DNA of 64,000 bases from assembly GCA_002104985.1 (NCBI GenBank), contig MCGO01000011.1, positions 124,001 through 188,000 of the forward strand, given 5' to 3'. The position numbers were made by a program, and so were the translations under genes. Position 1 is the first letter of the stretch; every line of letters begins with the position of its first letter. The stretch comes from Rhizoclosmatium globosum (taxonomy: Eukaryota; Chytridiomycota; Chytridiomycetes; Chytridiales; Chytriomycetaceae). The notes under the pieces were generated by a model. That model was not told where the DNA came from. It saw nothing but the letters and a program-made list of their open reading frames with translations, and ran no database searches. Below are positions 11,901 through 24,500 of the stretch, piece after piece.

Positions 11901-14900
11901 GCCTTGGCAGCCGCAGCAGCCTTTGCATTCACAGGCTTACCCTTCTCAGGAGCTTTACCCTTGGCAGCAGCAGCAGGAGCAGCAGTAGCTCCCTTCTTAG
12001 CCTGCAACTCCTTCTTCAACTGAATCTCCCACTTCTCCTCCTCAGTCTTTCCTCTCAAATCCTCTTCCTCCTCCACCTTCACAACCTTCAACTTTCCATA
12101 AACGTCACAAACAGCAACGCCTTCAACACCCTTCCAGACTTCCACATCTACAAGTCCAACGCCAGAGACAACAGAGTTATCAAGCGACGCAATGACACCG
12201 GGCATACACGCGCTCATGACTACGTTTGCAGAGATTCCAACGAGGAGGGTGACTGCATTCAACGTCGCTTTTTGGAACCCACCTTCATCTGCACGCAGCT
12301 GGAACCCTCCGAGAGTTGGGTCTACATCTGCCGTTGATGCCATCCATCCAGCAATCTTGGTAGCTCCAAGACGTTCGACAACTTGTAACGGGTCCACGCC
12401 GGCGCGCCAACAGACACGGATCCAGGCGTCGCTGCCGACTGTCGCGTCAACGACTGGGTGTGTACAGAGGACGAGGAGGTTCATGAGAATGGTGGACATG
12501 ACGTCGGGGGTGTAATGTGAGACATTTGAGGAGGGGACAAGGCTTTGGATGCTGTTGAAGACGCGGGTGCTGAATTCGTACACGAGTTTTTGGGCGTCGT
12601 CTCCCCATGCGCTGCTGGTTTCGGCGGCGGCGGCAGCTGTGGCTGGGAGGGTTGTGAGGATGGCAGGGTTAGGGCGGGTTGGGACTTGGCCCTGTTTTTC
12701 GAGAATTGCACCAAGACCGTTTCGGCCGAGGGTTGTGATGTAGAGGAGGGTTTCTGGTGTTGTGGTTGGGTTGTTAACGAGGGTTTGGAGGTGCTCAAGG
12801 GTTGCACGACGGGCTGTGTGGGTAGTTGTTGTGGAGACCATTAGGTGGGCCCAGGCGCTTGCAAAGGGGAGTTGCTCGGCTCTTGTGGCACAAGGCAGAA
12901 GCTTTAATAATGATGGAGTTGAGAGAATAAGCGATAGAGATTCGAGGAACGCGAGTTGGTCTGCATCGGTTGTTAGGAGCTTCTGGTAAAACTTTTCGTT
13001 CAGAAGGAAAGACTTTGGGTGTGGTTGAGCAAGGTATGTTGCCAACGTCTTCTTGGATTCGAGCAACTTGGCTATGAGAATAAGTTGATGTCAGCGAAAT
13101 CCAACGGTACAAATACTAATTAAATAAAATACTCACCAATGCCAACACTCTTCCCAGTACCACTCTCCTCCCACAAACCAAACTTGACAACCCAAGCGAA
13201 TGCTAAATATCCTTCAACAAGCACCGGGTTCTCCTTCTTGGCTCCAGTATCAACAATCATAGCATTTCCAGCAGCCTGTACTTTATCTAAAACCTTCAAA
13301 ACACCTTCAACCAACGCAACCAAGCTCTTTTCAGGAATACGTTGCGCAAGATGATCATATGACAAAGACTTCAAGAGCGTCAAAACAGATTTACGAGTCA
13401 TGTTGGTTGACTTTGCGTCAGTGAGACTTGTTGTCAAGAACGTGGCAATTTGGGTCAGGGCTGCAGTGTCGTCAGTGGCAAGGTACGATTCGATATGTGT
13501 TGAAAGGGCAGAAAAGCATGCAAAAATTCCGCCTTCGGTGGTTTCTTTGGCAGAGAGTGGGATCAATGCTGCGATAATCTTCGCTGAGACAGAAGCGGTA
13601 GGTGCTGATAAGTTCTCGAGAATCGTATAGTACAATACTTTAGCTTCTGGAGTTGGGGCCTTGGCTATTATGGAAAACAAGTATCAGAATATCAATATCA
13701 AAATAGAAGAGTCAAACCTGTAAAAGCCTTCAAAACGATTTCAACAACTTTCGCGACTTCTTCTGCGTCATAAGACTTGTCAGAGAATGCTTTGAATAAA
13801 GCAGCTGCATCAGCACGAATGCTTTCGTTCGTGGATTTCATGTGAGCTGTTTTGAAGTTAGAATACTCTGAAACCTTAGTTTAAAATACGCACTCAAGAG
13901 GGAATCAGCAAACTTCTCCCGGAATAGTTTGGCGACATCGAAATTGACTGCATCAATGATTGTAGTGAAAATACGAATGACAAAGTCTGGAGAACGGAGC
14001 ATCAATCTTTCAGCGGAAGCGCATAATTGGGTTTGAAGCGAATCCAGTGTTAAAAAGTGTTTGAAAAAAGTGTTGAAGCTGGACTATAGATTATAAAGCG
14101 AGTGAGACGACAAGAAGACGATGCCTGATGGACATACCAAAACAGCTGGAGAAACGGCCACCTTTGCAGCGCCTGCCAACACATTCTTTTCAAAGTATTT
14201 TACAATACGAGGAGTCAACTTCTCGATATGATCCAAATCCCACTTTTTGTGAACAGTACAGCCGATAGCTTCACCCACAAGAAGGGCATATCGAGAGGCA
14301 GTAACGTCAGTTCCATCCACCAGCTTATCATCCCCAATAATAGCATCCAGAACAGCGTTCACCATGAAACCTCTCTTTCCAAGAAGCATGAATCTTCGGG
14401 TTCCTTTGATACACTGGTTCAGAATTCTCTCATGACGCCTGTCGTGCGTGGAGACAATTGCCTTTGTGACAGTATCGAGGATAGTAGCATGAAGAGCAAG
14501 AATGTGTTTAAACAGAGCCTGGTCAAGGACAGGAGGCTCCTTCGACTTCTTTGAGGTTACAGGCAGCAGTTCGAGCAGCAAACCAGACCATTTTGCAAAG
14601 CGGAAAGCCACAATTGGATCCGCCGCTGCCGCCGAAGAAGCCGCCTTCCAGTCCCGTTCGAGCAGTTTCGCAGCGCCTTTAATTGCGAGTGAATGGTTGT
14701 TTTCAGCGGCGATTCTGAAGCATTCGCGGGCGTCGTTCTCCGAGTTTTGCGCCGAGGAAGCCGGTGCCGATGCGCTTGAAACGAGCAAATTGAGGACGGC
14801 GGCGAGGTCGGTTGGCTCAGACGGAAACGAGGCGAGCAGCTTGTGCCGGACCAGCGAGTACTTGGATCCATCGCTTAACACTCGGACTACGGCCACAAAC

Positions 14901-14995
14901 TCGGCCCATTCAAGGCTCAGGAGCTCCTGTTGTTGCGACTGTGACTGCGTTGTCGATAGGGCGTCGTCTTCGCCGTCGTCTGAATAGCTGTCCAT
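5932..14995 (-). CDS. GCN1: GCN1, HEAT-repeat activator of the eIF2-alpha kinase Gcn2
   Basis: Eleven exons: 14138-14995, 13894-14083, 13718-13846, 13137-13664, 10810-13071, 10648-10766, 9245-10597, 7163-9195, 6776-7113, 6642-6723 and 5932-6589. All introns are GT-AG, 43-65 bases, and phases agree. The product is about 2,850 residues, slightly longer than human GCN1. It is HEAT repeats throughout, with hallmark stretches such as GAAYGIAGAVKGRG, RTLGDLVRKLG, HVWKSIVNNTPRTL and TGPLIRIIGDR. Gcn1 sits on stalled or collided ribosomes and, with Gcn20, passes uncharged-tRNA stress to Gcn2. The C-terminus is acidic (EDEGGDDEDEDVTDV). The frame breaks near 10550, 9825, 9665, 9410, 8840, 8775, 8545 and 7620. 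Each is repaired by one missing base (two at 8545), for example a T in the TTT run at 9825. Exons 1-6 and 9-11 are intact. Confidence 0.93.
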
Positions 14996-15261
14996 TCAGA
15001 GTGTGATGTTTGTTGGTTGAGAAAAAGAAAACTGGATCATGAGAACATAGTAACTCGACATGGTCACTTATCCACTATTTGCAAAGTGCCATTCAATGAT
15101 AAAAGGCTTGGCATGATTGAAATACAACTTGATTCAGTACACGCCTCCCCCTGCTGTCAGCTGCAGATCCATCTTACATACTAGTAACCAGAGCCCAAAT
15201 AGAATACATGCAATAGGCCTCTTTATTTACGACCAGTTATAGAGTAATAGTAGAATTTAAA

Positions 15262-15556
15262 TCATTGCTGCCCTTGTGATCGTTGCAGTTGCTCCTCTTC
15301 CTTCCTTCGCTGAGTGTCAACTTCCAGGCGATGTTGTGCCATACTGTTGCGCATTGCATTTCGGCTTTTAAGATCGTTTTCTGAAGGGAACAAAGCTGGT
15401 GCTCCGACAGTGTAAATCGCAAGACAAGTGACGCTAACCTACAGAAGGTCAGCATATTATGTCAGGATTATGGAACCTTCACCAGCTTCCACTCTTTCCA
15501 CTCACCATGACTACTGTCAGCAGCCTTGAGTTGTTTCGCTGCGATCCATAGAACAT
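15262..15556 (-). CDS. Small single-pass membrane protein, 75 residues
   Basis: Two exons, 15506-15556 and 15262-15438, with a 67-base GT-AG intron in phase 0. The product begins MFYGSQRNNSRLL. It has one hydrophobic segment (about residues 11-32, LLTVVMVSVTCLAIYTVGAP) and a charged Gln/Arg/Glu-rich helical tail of about 40 residues. Size and topology are like small mitochondrial inner-membrane assembly factors, but I do not recognise the family and assign no function. Its start lies 64 bases from the divergent UBC7 start, so the two probably share a promoter. Confidence 0.55.
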
Positions 15557-15620
15557 TGTGAAACCGATTCGAAATGGATAGAAGAAGAGAAGAAAGGAAG
15601 AGTCTCAAAACCAAAACAAA
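15557..15620. promoter_or_regulatory. Compact bidirectional promoter
   Basis: Only 64 bases separate two divergent ATGs (small membrane protein on minus, UBC7 on plus). Transcription starts of both genes must lie here or within the partner's transcript. Confidence 0.5.
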
Positions 15621-16585
15621 ATGAGTGAAACGCAGTCCAGCCTCCTCCTCCGACGTCAGTTGAAGGGTATGCTCCAGTCTAACCCACAACCTTGCAATCT
15701 AACGCTTCTTTTAAAGAGCTCTCAAAGAACCCTGTGCCTGGTAATAACCATCATACACTTGGGAGGATACCCAAGCTGTTTTGCTTGATTTCGAGCTCAC
15801 CAAACTGACTGAGCGACTCCTTTTCTAGGTTTCTCTGCTGGCCTTGTTGACGACAGCAATATTTATGAATGGGAGTTGATGATTATGGGGCCTGAAAACA
15901 CCCTTTAGTATGTTCATATCCACACTTACCTCCCATGAGCCTTTCTCTGGACTACTGGGACATCCCATGGATTCCTCTAGCGAGGAAATGATCATATAGA
16001 CTGTGGATGAGACAAACATCAGGACAAACCTTCAAGGGTGGCACGCTTGACACTACCCCCAAACCAAACAAACAATCGTCTCAGATATAATCAGCCCCTT
16101 CCATCTTGACATAATTCACCCACCGGCATATCCATCTGCCACTCCCCCAAAAAGCACCTGCTAACCAATTGTCCGAAACAGCGAAGGAGGTTTCTTCAAG
16201 GCAAAACTCACCTTCCCAAAAGACTACCCCCTTATGCCCCCCAAAATGACCTTCACTTCCGAGCTATGGCACCCAAACGTGTACCCCTCCGGTGAAGTTT
16301 GTATCTCCATCCTCCACGCTCCAGGAGACGACGCGTTTGGCTATGAAAGCGCTTCGGAGAGGTGGCTGCCCATTCACACTGTCGAAACAATTGTTTTGAG
16401 TGTGATTAGTATGCTGAGTAGTCCGAATGATGAATCGCCTGCAAATGTCGAGGCTGCTAAGGAGTGGTGAGTTTTTTGTGGTGAAACAAACAGGACTAAT
16501 GTTTGTACGTTTTTTTAGGCGAGAGGATGAGAAGGCGTTCAAGAAGAGAGTTCAGCGATGTGTGAGAAGAAGTTTGGAGGATTGA
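15621..16585 (+). CDS. UBC7: Ubiquitin-conjugating enzyme E2 of the Ubc7/UBE2G2 class
   Basis: Five exons: 15621-15666, 15717-15740, 15829-15907, 16182-16466 and 16519-16585, all in phase, giving 166 residues. Introns are 50, 88, 274 and 52 bases; the third is the longest clear intron in the window. The catalytic Cys is in [21 protein letters not shown], which includes the acidic loop insertion after the active site that defines the Ubc7/G class. [20 protein letters not shown] follows. This E2 works with ER-membrane RING ligases (Hrd1, Doa10) to mark misfolded proteins for ERAD. Exon 2 is a 24-base microexon, so automatic gene calls may miss the N-terminus. Confidence 0.93.
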
Positions 16586-16909
16586 GAGGACTGGGTTGTT
16601 TTGAGGGGGGATATGTATTGCATGAACAAGAATGGAGAAGACGAGGAGAAGCGAAAAGGGAGGAAACTAGTATCAAAAATCTTTATCTATATCAAAATAA
16701 ATACTGAGAGAAACTTGAGTGTTGTTTGTATTGGAATGAGGTGTGGTGGGATTGACCACACATCTTCATCACGTATCCCTTCCATAATAACGAATCAAAT
16801 GCGTTAAACTCGAATCAAGAATGATATCATCCACTGCAGATCAAGAAAAAGGGGGAATCTGCGAACAAGACGAAGAAAAAACACACACCAAAACCAACCA
16901 ACGACGATA
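16586..16909. other. UBC7 3' UTR and LYS1 promoter
   Basis: 324 bases between two plus-strand genes. An AT-rich stretch around 16675-16710 with AATAAA-like sequence fits the UBC7 poly(A) region. No TGACTCA (Gcn4/AP-1) site was seen upstream of LYS1. Confidence 0.4.
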
Positions 16910-18418
<1,509 letters not shown>

Positions 18419-18458
18419 ACATATCGACATTAATAAAACGCAGTATTTAGTTTGAAAA

Positions 18459-19184
18459 TCAATATTCTTTGTGGACTGTCAGAGTAATCCAAAAGAAAAA
18501 GAATATTCCTGAACTCCATATTCCGAACAAAGAAAAGTTGATTCCAGCCCAGAAGCTCAGCCAAAAAGGCGTTTCGTGTCCCAAGAGTTGTAAAACGCGA
18601 TTTACCGTGCTCGGCATCCAAGCGAAAAGAAACCCGACTGATATTAATCCTGCTTTCAAAGTGAGCTTCTTATCTATTCGCCCAACTTTTTTCTTTTTAG
18701 CGGTTTTATCAGACTCTATTTGAAACGAGCTTGATTTGAGTACTGTTAAAGAATTTGGCATTGAATTTGCAGACGTCTTGGAAGGAACCCCAGAATAGGT
18801 GAATTTGCTTTAAAACGCGGACGGGATTCTGGCTTCCCATATTTCATTTCACTTGTTCGCGGTATTCAGAGGTAATCCAGCAGCAATAAGTTGAATTTCC
18901 AAACACTGGTCTACGATTGTACGCAGCCATTGTGTGAATCAAGGGAACACCCCAGCCAAAACATCAGGATAACGTGCGAGGAAATTCCCAGTCGTCCAAG
19001 ACGTTGCTGTAATTATATCGCAAATGGCCAAATTGACTTGCAATAGATTCACGGCCTTTTGAAGCTTTTTGGACTTTGCGATGCAAACAACTAACGTTAT
19101 GTTCATAAATATTGACAGTGGACATATGATTCTAAGCGTTACTTGGATGAGTTTGTTTTGGTTTGGATCTGGAGCCATGGCCAT
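18459..19184 (-). pseudogene. Degraded seven-helix receptor (cAMP-receptor / class A-like)
   Basis: The 5' ORF (18939-19184) encodes TM1 and TM2 with NLAICDIITATSW. The 3' ORF (18459-18761) encodes a Lys-rich loop, TM6 with a FAWMPSTVNRVLQLL core and TM7. The 180 bases between them cannot hold TM3-TM5. One frame still reads an ECL2-like piece (GNSTYCCWITSEYREQVK), followed by stops. The gene therefore appears to have lost TM3 and TM4 and then drifted. A large deletion in the assembly would give the same picture. Its ATG (19184-19182) overlaps the 5' end of the class C receptor on the other strand. Confidence 0.5.
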
Positions 19185-21500
19185 TGTGTTTTTTCGAAAA
19201 AGGATCTCTTGTTTTTTCTATACAATGGGCGAGACTGGTAGTCTTTTCGATAATCCACGCACAAAGCCTACGAATCAGAGCATCACTATCGCGTTTTTAG
19301 GTCCTTATGTTGATTGCGATCGGTTGACGTTGAATGGTTCCTTGGTAGTATCGGGTATGGAGACATTGAATGTCACGCAGTACTCCGACTGGAATAGTAT
19401 GTCTACTTTTAATATCTTCATGTACCTGGAGTTTGGTGCGATGGTAAGTTTCTATTCAACCAAAAAAAGGATTGATTATGGATTCGACACAGGCCGCCAT
19501 ACGCGACATCAATCGAAATCCAAACGTACTTCCAAATATCCACATCAATGTGAAGCGATTCAACGTTGTTACCCCAGACAGTTTTGGGACTATCAATGGT
19601 GGCTATGTCGTCAGCCAAACAATCGTTCCTATCGCCGAAACACACACAGGTCAGCCATTAGCTAGAAATTCAATGATTTAACTTGCAATTAGATGTAATC
19701 GCGCTTTTTGGTGACATAACGGGATATCGAATCCCAGCAGTCACTTCATTTTACAAGCTTCCAGCCATCGACCCTCGTGGTTTCAATTACGGTCTCTTAG
19801 ATCGCATAAAATACCCCTACTATATGCAGCTGGATGCAATGGGTGGAATGCCGGAAGTTCTGATTTTGCTATTGAACCGTTTCAAAGTAACAAGGCTGGC
19901 CATGATATGTGAAAAAAGGGATCCTATGTGCATAACAATGACGAGAGCACTTCAACAGAACGGCTTTAATATTTTGCTGTTGTTGGATATACATTCTGAT
20001 CCTGACTACATTGGTCTTTGGTTGAAGAAAACAAACGCGCGGTACATTTACCTCGATGGACCATCATATCAATTGAGCTTTATGTACGAAAAATTGGCGT
20101 CGAAAGGATTTGTTGGAAAAGATTTTGTTTACTTTGGGCCTTTCTGCCCTGAAGTGCTTCAAACTCCTTCCACTGAACAGGCTGTCAATGACTATCGGAA
20201 AGGATTTATTTATTTAGGAGGCTTTAACGACATGACAGAAGATATTAAACTACTGCAACAGCATGTACTTGATACAGTAAGCACATTTACAAGGTCTGGT
20301 TTTAAATTCATCAACAGTCACGAGATGCTGACAGCATTAAGCTTTAATATTACAGATGAAATTGCAACATACACTAATTTGTTCGCATCTTACGATTCCA
20401 TTTGGACCTTAGCAGCCGGAATAGACAAGGTACTTAAGCACCAACCAAACCTCATTCATGAAAATATAAAATTGTGTCTGAATTCGTCGGCGTTTATGAA
20501 TACCGGTATTGCTTAACAAGTCATGATGCTCAAGAATATAGAGGCATCAATGGGGATCCCTTAGAAATGACAAAATTGGGAGATTTGAGAGCACCTTATG
20601 TCTTAAATTCATTTACGGGATCGGATTTGAATGCGGTCCCATTTGCTAGAACTGATTTAAATTGGTCAAAATTCACTGACTTCAATGAGACAAGCTTAAT
20701 ATTCAATGATGGTAGGTTTTAAGCTCAGCTAAATTATATTTCGAAAATATTAAAGTGAAGTAGGATCCAATATTCCTCCTTCTGATGGTGCATTGGTTCA
20801 ATCAGAAGTTTTTATTGACTATTCAAGCACAAGTGGAATCATTCTTATGCTCTTTGCAGTAGTCGGGATATTCTCAACCCTCTTCACACTCAGAGTCATT
20901 TTGGTGAATCGATCAAAGTCATCTCTTCGTCATTCTTCTCCTCAACATCTAGCGGTTATTCTTCTGGGAATCATAGGATTATATTGCAATGCTTTTTTAT
21001 ACTTGGGTCAGATTCGAGATTGTTTTATGACTCTGTGGATACCAGTGCTTTCGTATAGCTGCATTGTCGGGACGATTAATGTCTTGATATTCTCTGGCCA
21101 GAAGGATCAGGCAAAGTTCTTGAAAGATTCTATCTACATTCGGTATCTGATTATTGTTTTATGGTTCGAGATTGTACTTCTGGCTGTGTGGACCAAACTG
21201 TCGAGTGTACAAAGTCTAAAAATTGAGCTAGCTCCGGATTCTTATGCCTTTGCTTGCCAATTTTCAACTCGAATGGACTGGCCTTATGCTTTGATAGCCC
21301 TTTTCAACATCATTCTGGGCTTGTTTGCACTTGTAATTTCAGGATTGATTTGGAATGTGGAGGCGACTTACAATGAATCCAGTGAGATGTTGTGGACGGT
21401 AATTGCCATGGTTTTCTATGTCTTGGCATCGTTTGCGTTGGATAAGGGTGCTGATTTTGGCAGGAAACTAATTTTCAAAGCAGGGGCATCTTATAATTAA
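19177..21500 (+). CDS. Class C (GABA-B-like) G protein-coupled receptor, apparently short of TM7
   Basis: Five exons (19177-19443, 19493-19649, 19693-20505, 20544-20711, 20764-21500), introns 38-52 bases, phases consistent, 713 residues. The first part is a bilobed periplasmic-binding-type ectodomain: SITIAFLGPYVD starts the first strand, and EFGAMAAIRDINRNPN, PRGFNYGLLDRIKYPYYMQ and a GDLRAPYVLNSFTG C-terminal strand follow. The ligand in this group is often an amino acid or GABA-like molecule, but no ligand can be read here. I count six hydrophobic helices (TM1 from SGIILMLFAV; TM3 with Cys at CFMTLWIPVL; TM6 MLWTVIAMVFYVL). The frame then stops after FKAGASYN, with no TM7 or tail before the next gene 48 bases on. 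The start is uncertain: the first ATG gives only a weak signal sequence, so an upstream exon may exist. Confidence 0.75.
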
Positions 21501-21548
21501 TAGCTCAGCTCAAGTATTTGTACAGTGGGTAATGATTATGAACTTACA

Positions 21549-24500
21549 TCAGCTATACGTCGCTAACGTGTCCAGCAGCTCCACGGGAGGCCAAGTGCAA
21601 GATAGGAAAGTATGTGGATTGTCATCCACTCGCTGAGATCCTCGGTAGTCATCCTCAGCCTGCCTCGAAGTGGGACCAATCCCACCTTCGTCCAATCTCC
21701 CTTCCACCTCCTCCACCACAACATACTCTAAACGACCTTTTACAATTCGCTGCTTCTTTGCAGGCGGTAGTTTGGAGTCACTGTCACTTGGTCCTCCATT
21801 TCCCTCACTGCCTCGACTTCCACCACTTCGTCCACTCCCTCCACCTCTCCCTCCTCCCGGTCCTCCACCACCCGGATCGCCGTTTCCATCATTGTTTTCA
21901 GCACCGCCTGTCCCACCACCTCGAATGTGGTGATGAACCCGCATCAACGCAATCGCCCACGTTAGATTCTCAATGAATAAGCCGCTTTTGATGTCGCGTG
22001 GGAGACGGAAGGTTAGGCTATCACGCGAAGAAACTGCACGACCACTGCACCGTGGGTTGGAGCATTTGAATGTCTTGGCCTTCCCGATTCGTGAGATGCG
22101 ACCGCAAAAGCACATGATTGTTGACCCAATCTAGTGAACAGTGAACAGGTTAAATAAAGTAAAATGTATGAGACTCTTACTTCAGTCACTATGACTACAG
22201 CCTTGATCTTTCCAACTCTGCCAACAAGAGGAAACGCAGGATCAAATTCTTTGGCCATGATTTTCTTCATTGTGCGTGTATTCCAGGCAGGTCCACCAGG
22301 ATTAAAGAATGCGCCGTCATTTTCTGACTTTTTGTACGCCATTACTGTGGTTTGTTTCCTGATGGAAGCATGAGCCGCATATGAAAGGACAGTCTTGACC
22401 CATTCTAAGACAGAGGAGGTTAGATTCAAAATTAAGTGATCAATGACACTCACTTGGAATACCATCCTTCCCAGAAGTCACTTTCTTGTTTGTGGTTTTG
22501 GAGTTGAAGTCAGAAGTAGCGTATGAGTCAGCACCAGAATTCCATTCCGCGGCAGATCGGCGAACTCGTTGAGCGTACTTGTTCAATTTGTCCTGCGTGT
22601 TCTTGAGCAGCCGTGACAAAAGGTTTGTGTCGTCTCCACCACCGCCTCCATCACCACCTCCATCAAAAGTGACATTGAATTCATTTCGGATCTTTTTCAA
22701 CTCCTTATCCACTCTCCCCACTTCATCCAGAAAATCATTTTCCTCCTCCACCACATTCATGTCATCTGGGCCAGGAGTTGGTTTACGAACCATTCTTGCT
22801 GACGCGCGAAGATCCTTCAACCTAGCGTCCAATTCCTGTTCCGCTACAAGTACAAGATTTTCCAGTCGCAATGTTTCTTTTGATACAACTTGATCACCAG
22901 AGGCGTATTGAACAAGATCCAGTACAGCAGCAGCGACAAGACTCCGTAACTCCACCACAGCCTCAAGTTGATCAATGGCTCTGTCTCGAAACGATTGAAG
23001 TGTGCTGATGCGTTTCTGAAGACGACAAATCACTGCTTCAAATCCGACTCCAATCTGGACAACATGGCCAGTGCTCGCCATCTGCGTTTCCACTGTTCTC
23101 CCACCTGGATCACTGCTCAACAATAAACGAGATGTTCCAAACGCATTCCGAAACGCAGACTGAACCGCTTCTGATGGATTCGTGATCCAAACATCAGGAC
23201 TGTGGAAGGATCCCATCCGAGATTTGAATAGTTCAGTATCTTCAGCATGTACTGCGCCCAATTTGACAGAGTCGTAACGAAAAGATCCAAAGTTGTGTTG
23301 CCGAGAATAAACAATCATGGCATCTTCCAGTTTGCGGCGGTGCTTTGCAGAACATTCATTCTGAATTCGATTTCGGATGTACCGAACCAAGTGCGATGCA
23401 TGCCGATATTCCTCGCGTGCCTTCAAGTTTGATGGATTTCCAGCATAGTATTTTCGAGTCTCAGCCATCTCTTTCAAAGAATCTGACAATAACTCTTGGA
23501 CTTCATTAAAGCTGACATCAATGGAATTGCGGTTGACTGCGGGTGTTGTTGTTGGATAACGTCGAGGGGCGTTTTTGTATGAATATTGTTTCGTAATCTG
23601 TCCTAATTCTTTGGTGTTCATGTGGTGAGTTTGAAGCGGCAACATTGATTTGAAGATTCCAGTTTCCCTGTCATACGTAATGCTGATTGCACCTGGCCTA
23701 TACGTCACGAATTTATTCTTGGACGTCGGGAAGTTGATTGTTGAGTTCTTTGTCAGACGAAGGTGGATGACATTCCTTGCACTCGCAAATATCTTGAATC
23801 CCAGTGGATGAACAACAAGCCTCTGACAGAGCGGACCTCCTTTTTCTAAAGCCAGACGCATCAAGTTCAAGTAATGCAAATTGACAGAAGGGAAACTAGG
23901 CGGCCATGGAATGTCTCTGGTGGGTTCATCACAAGAATCAAGGAAATAGCCTTCAATGTGTGGAGCTGTTTGTTTGTTCTGATCAAAGACTGCAGACTGC
24001 ATCCCCCGAACTTGAGAGTCAGGAAGTCTGGGAAATATGGTGTGACCATCAACCGAGAGATATCGACGATTTGAGTGGCTGAACTGTTCATGGAATGATT
24101 TTCCTGGTTGAATGTGTTGGATTAGGAAAGTGGAATGAAAGAGATGATGTCAGATACAGAAAAAAAAAAAGATTACCTAATTTCAGGCCAGTTGTAGCCC
24201 ATGTCTTGTATCTGGCAATAGCGCCTTTGAACGCACCCTGCACAACACCTGCGTTGTTGAGCTGTTCACCAACCTTGTTTTCCAAGAATCCTTCATTCCC
24301 AAACAACAAATACTTGCTCTTGCTCAGCTTAAATATATCAGTGAACAAGTTTACAAGATCATCTCGGCATAAATGTGTGATGTTGACATATGGTGTAGAA
24401 GATACTAGTCGTGTTCCAGTTTCCAGACACAAGCCCCACTGAACAGGCTGGATATATTGGAGAATAGAGGTCTTGAACGAGGTTCGTAGTTGAGCAAGTG

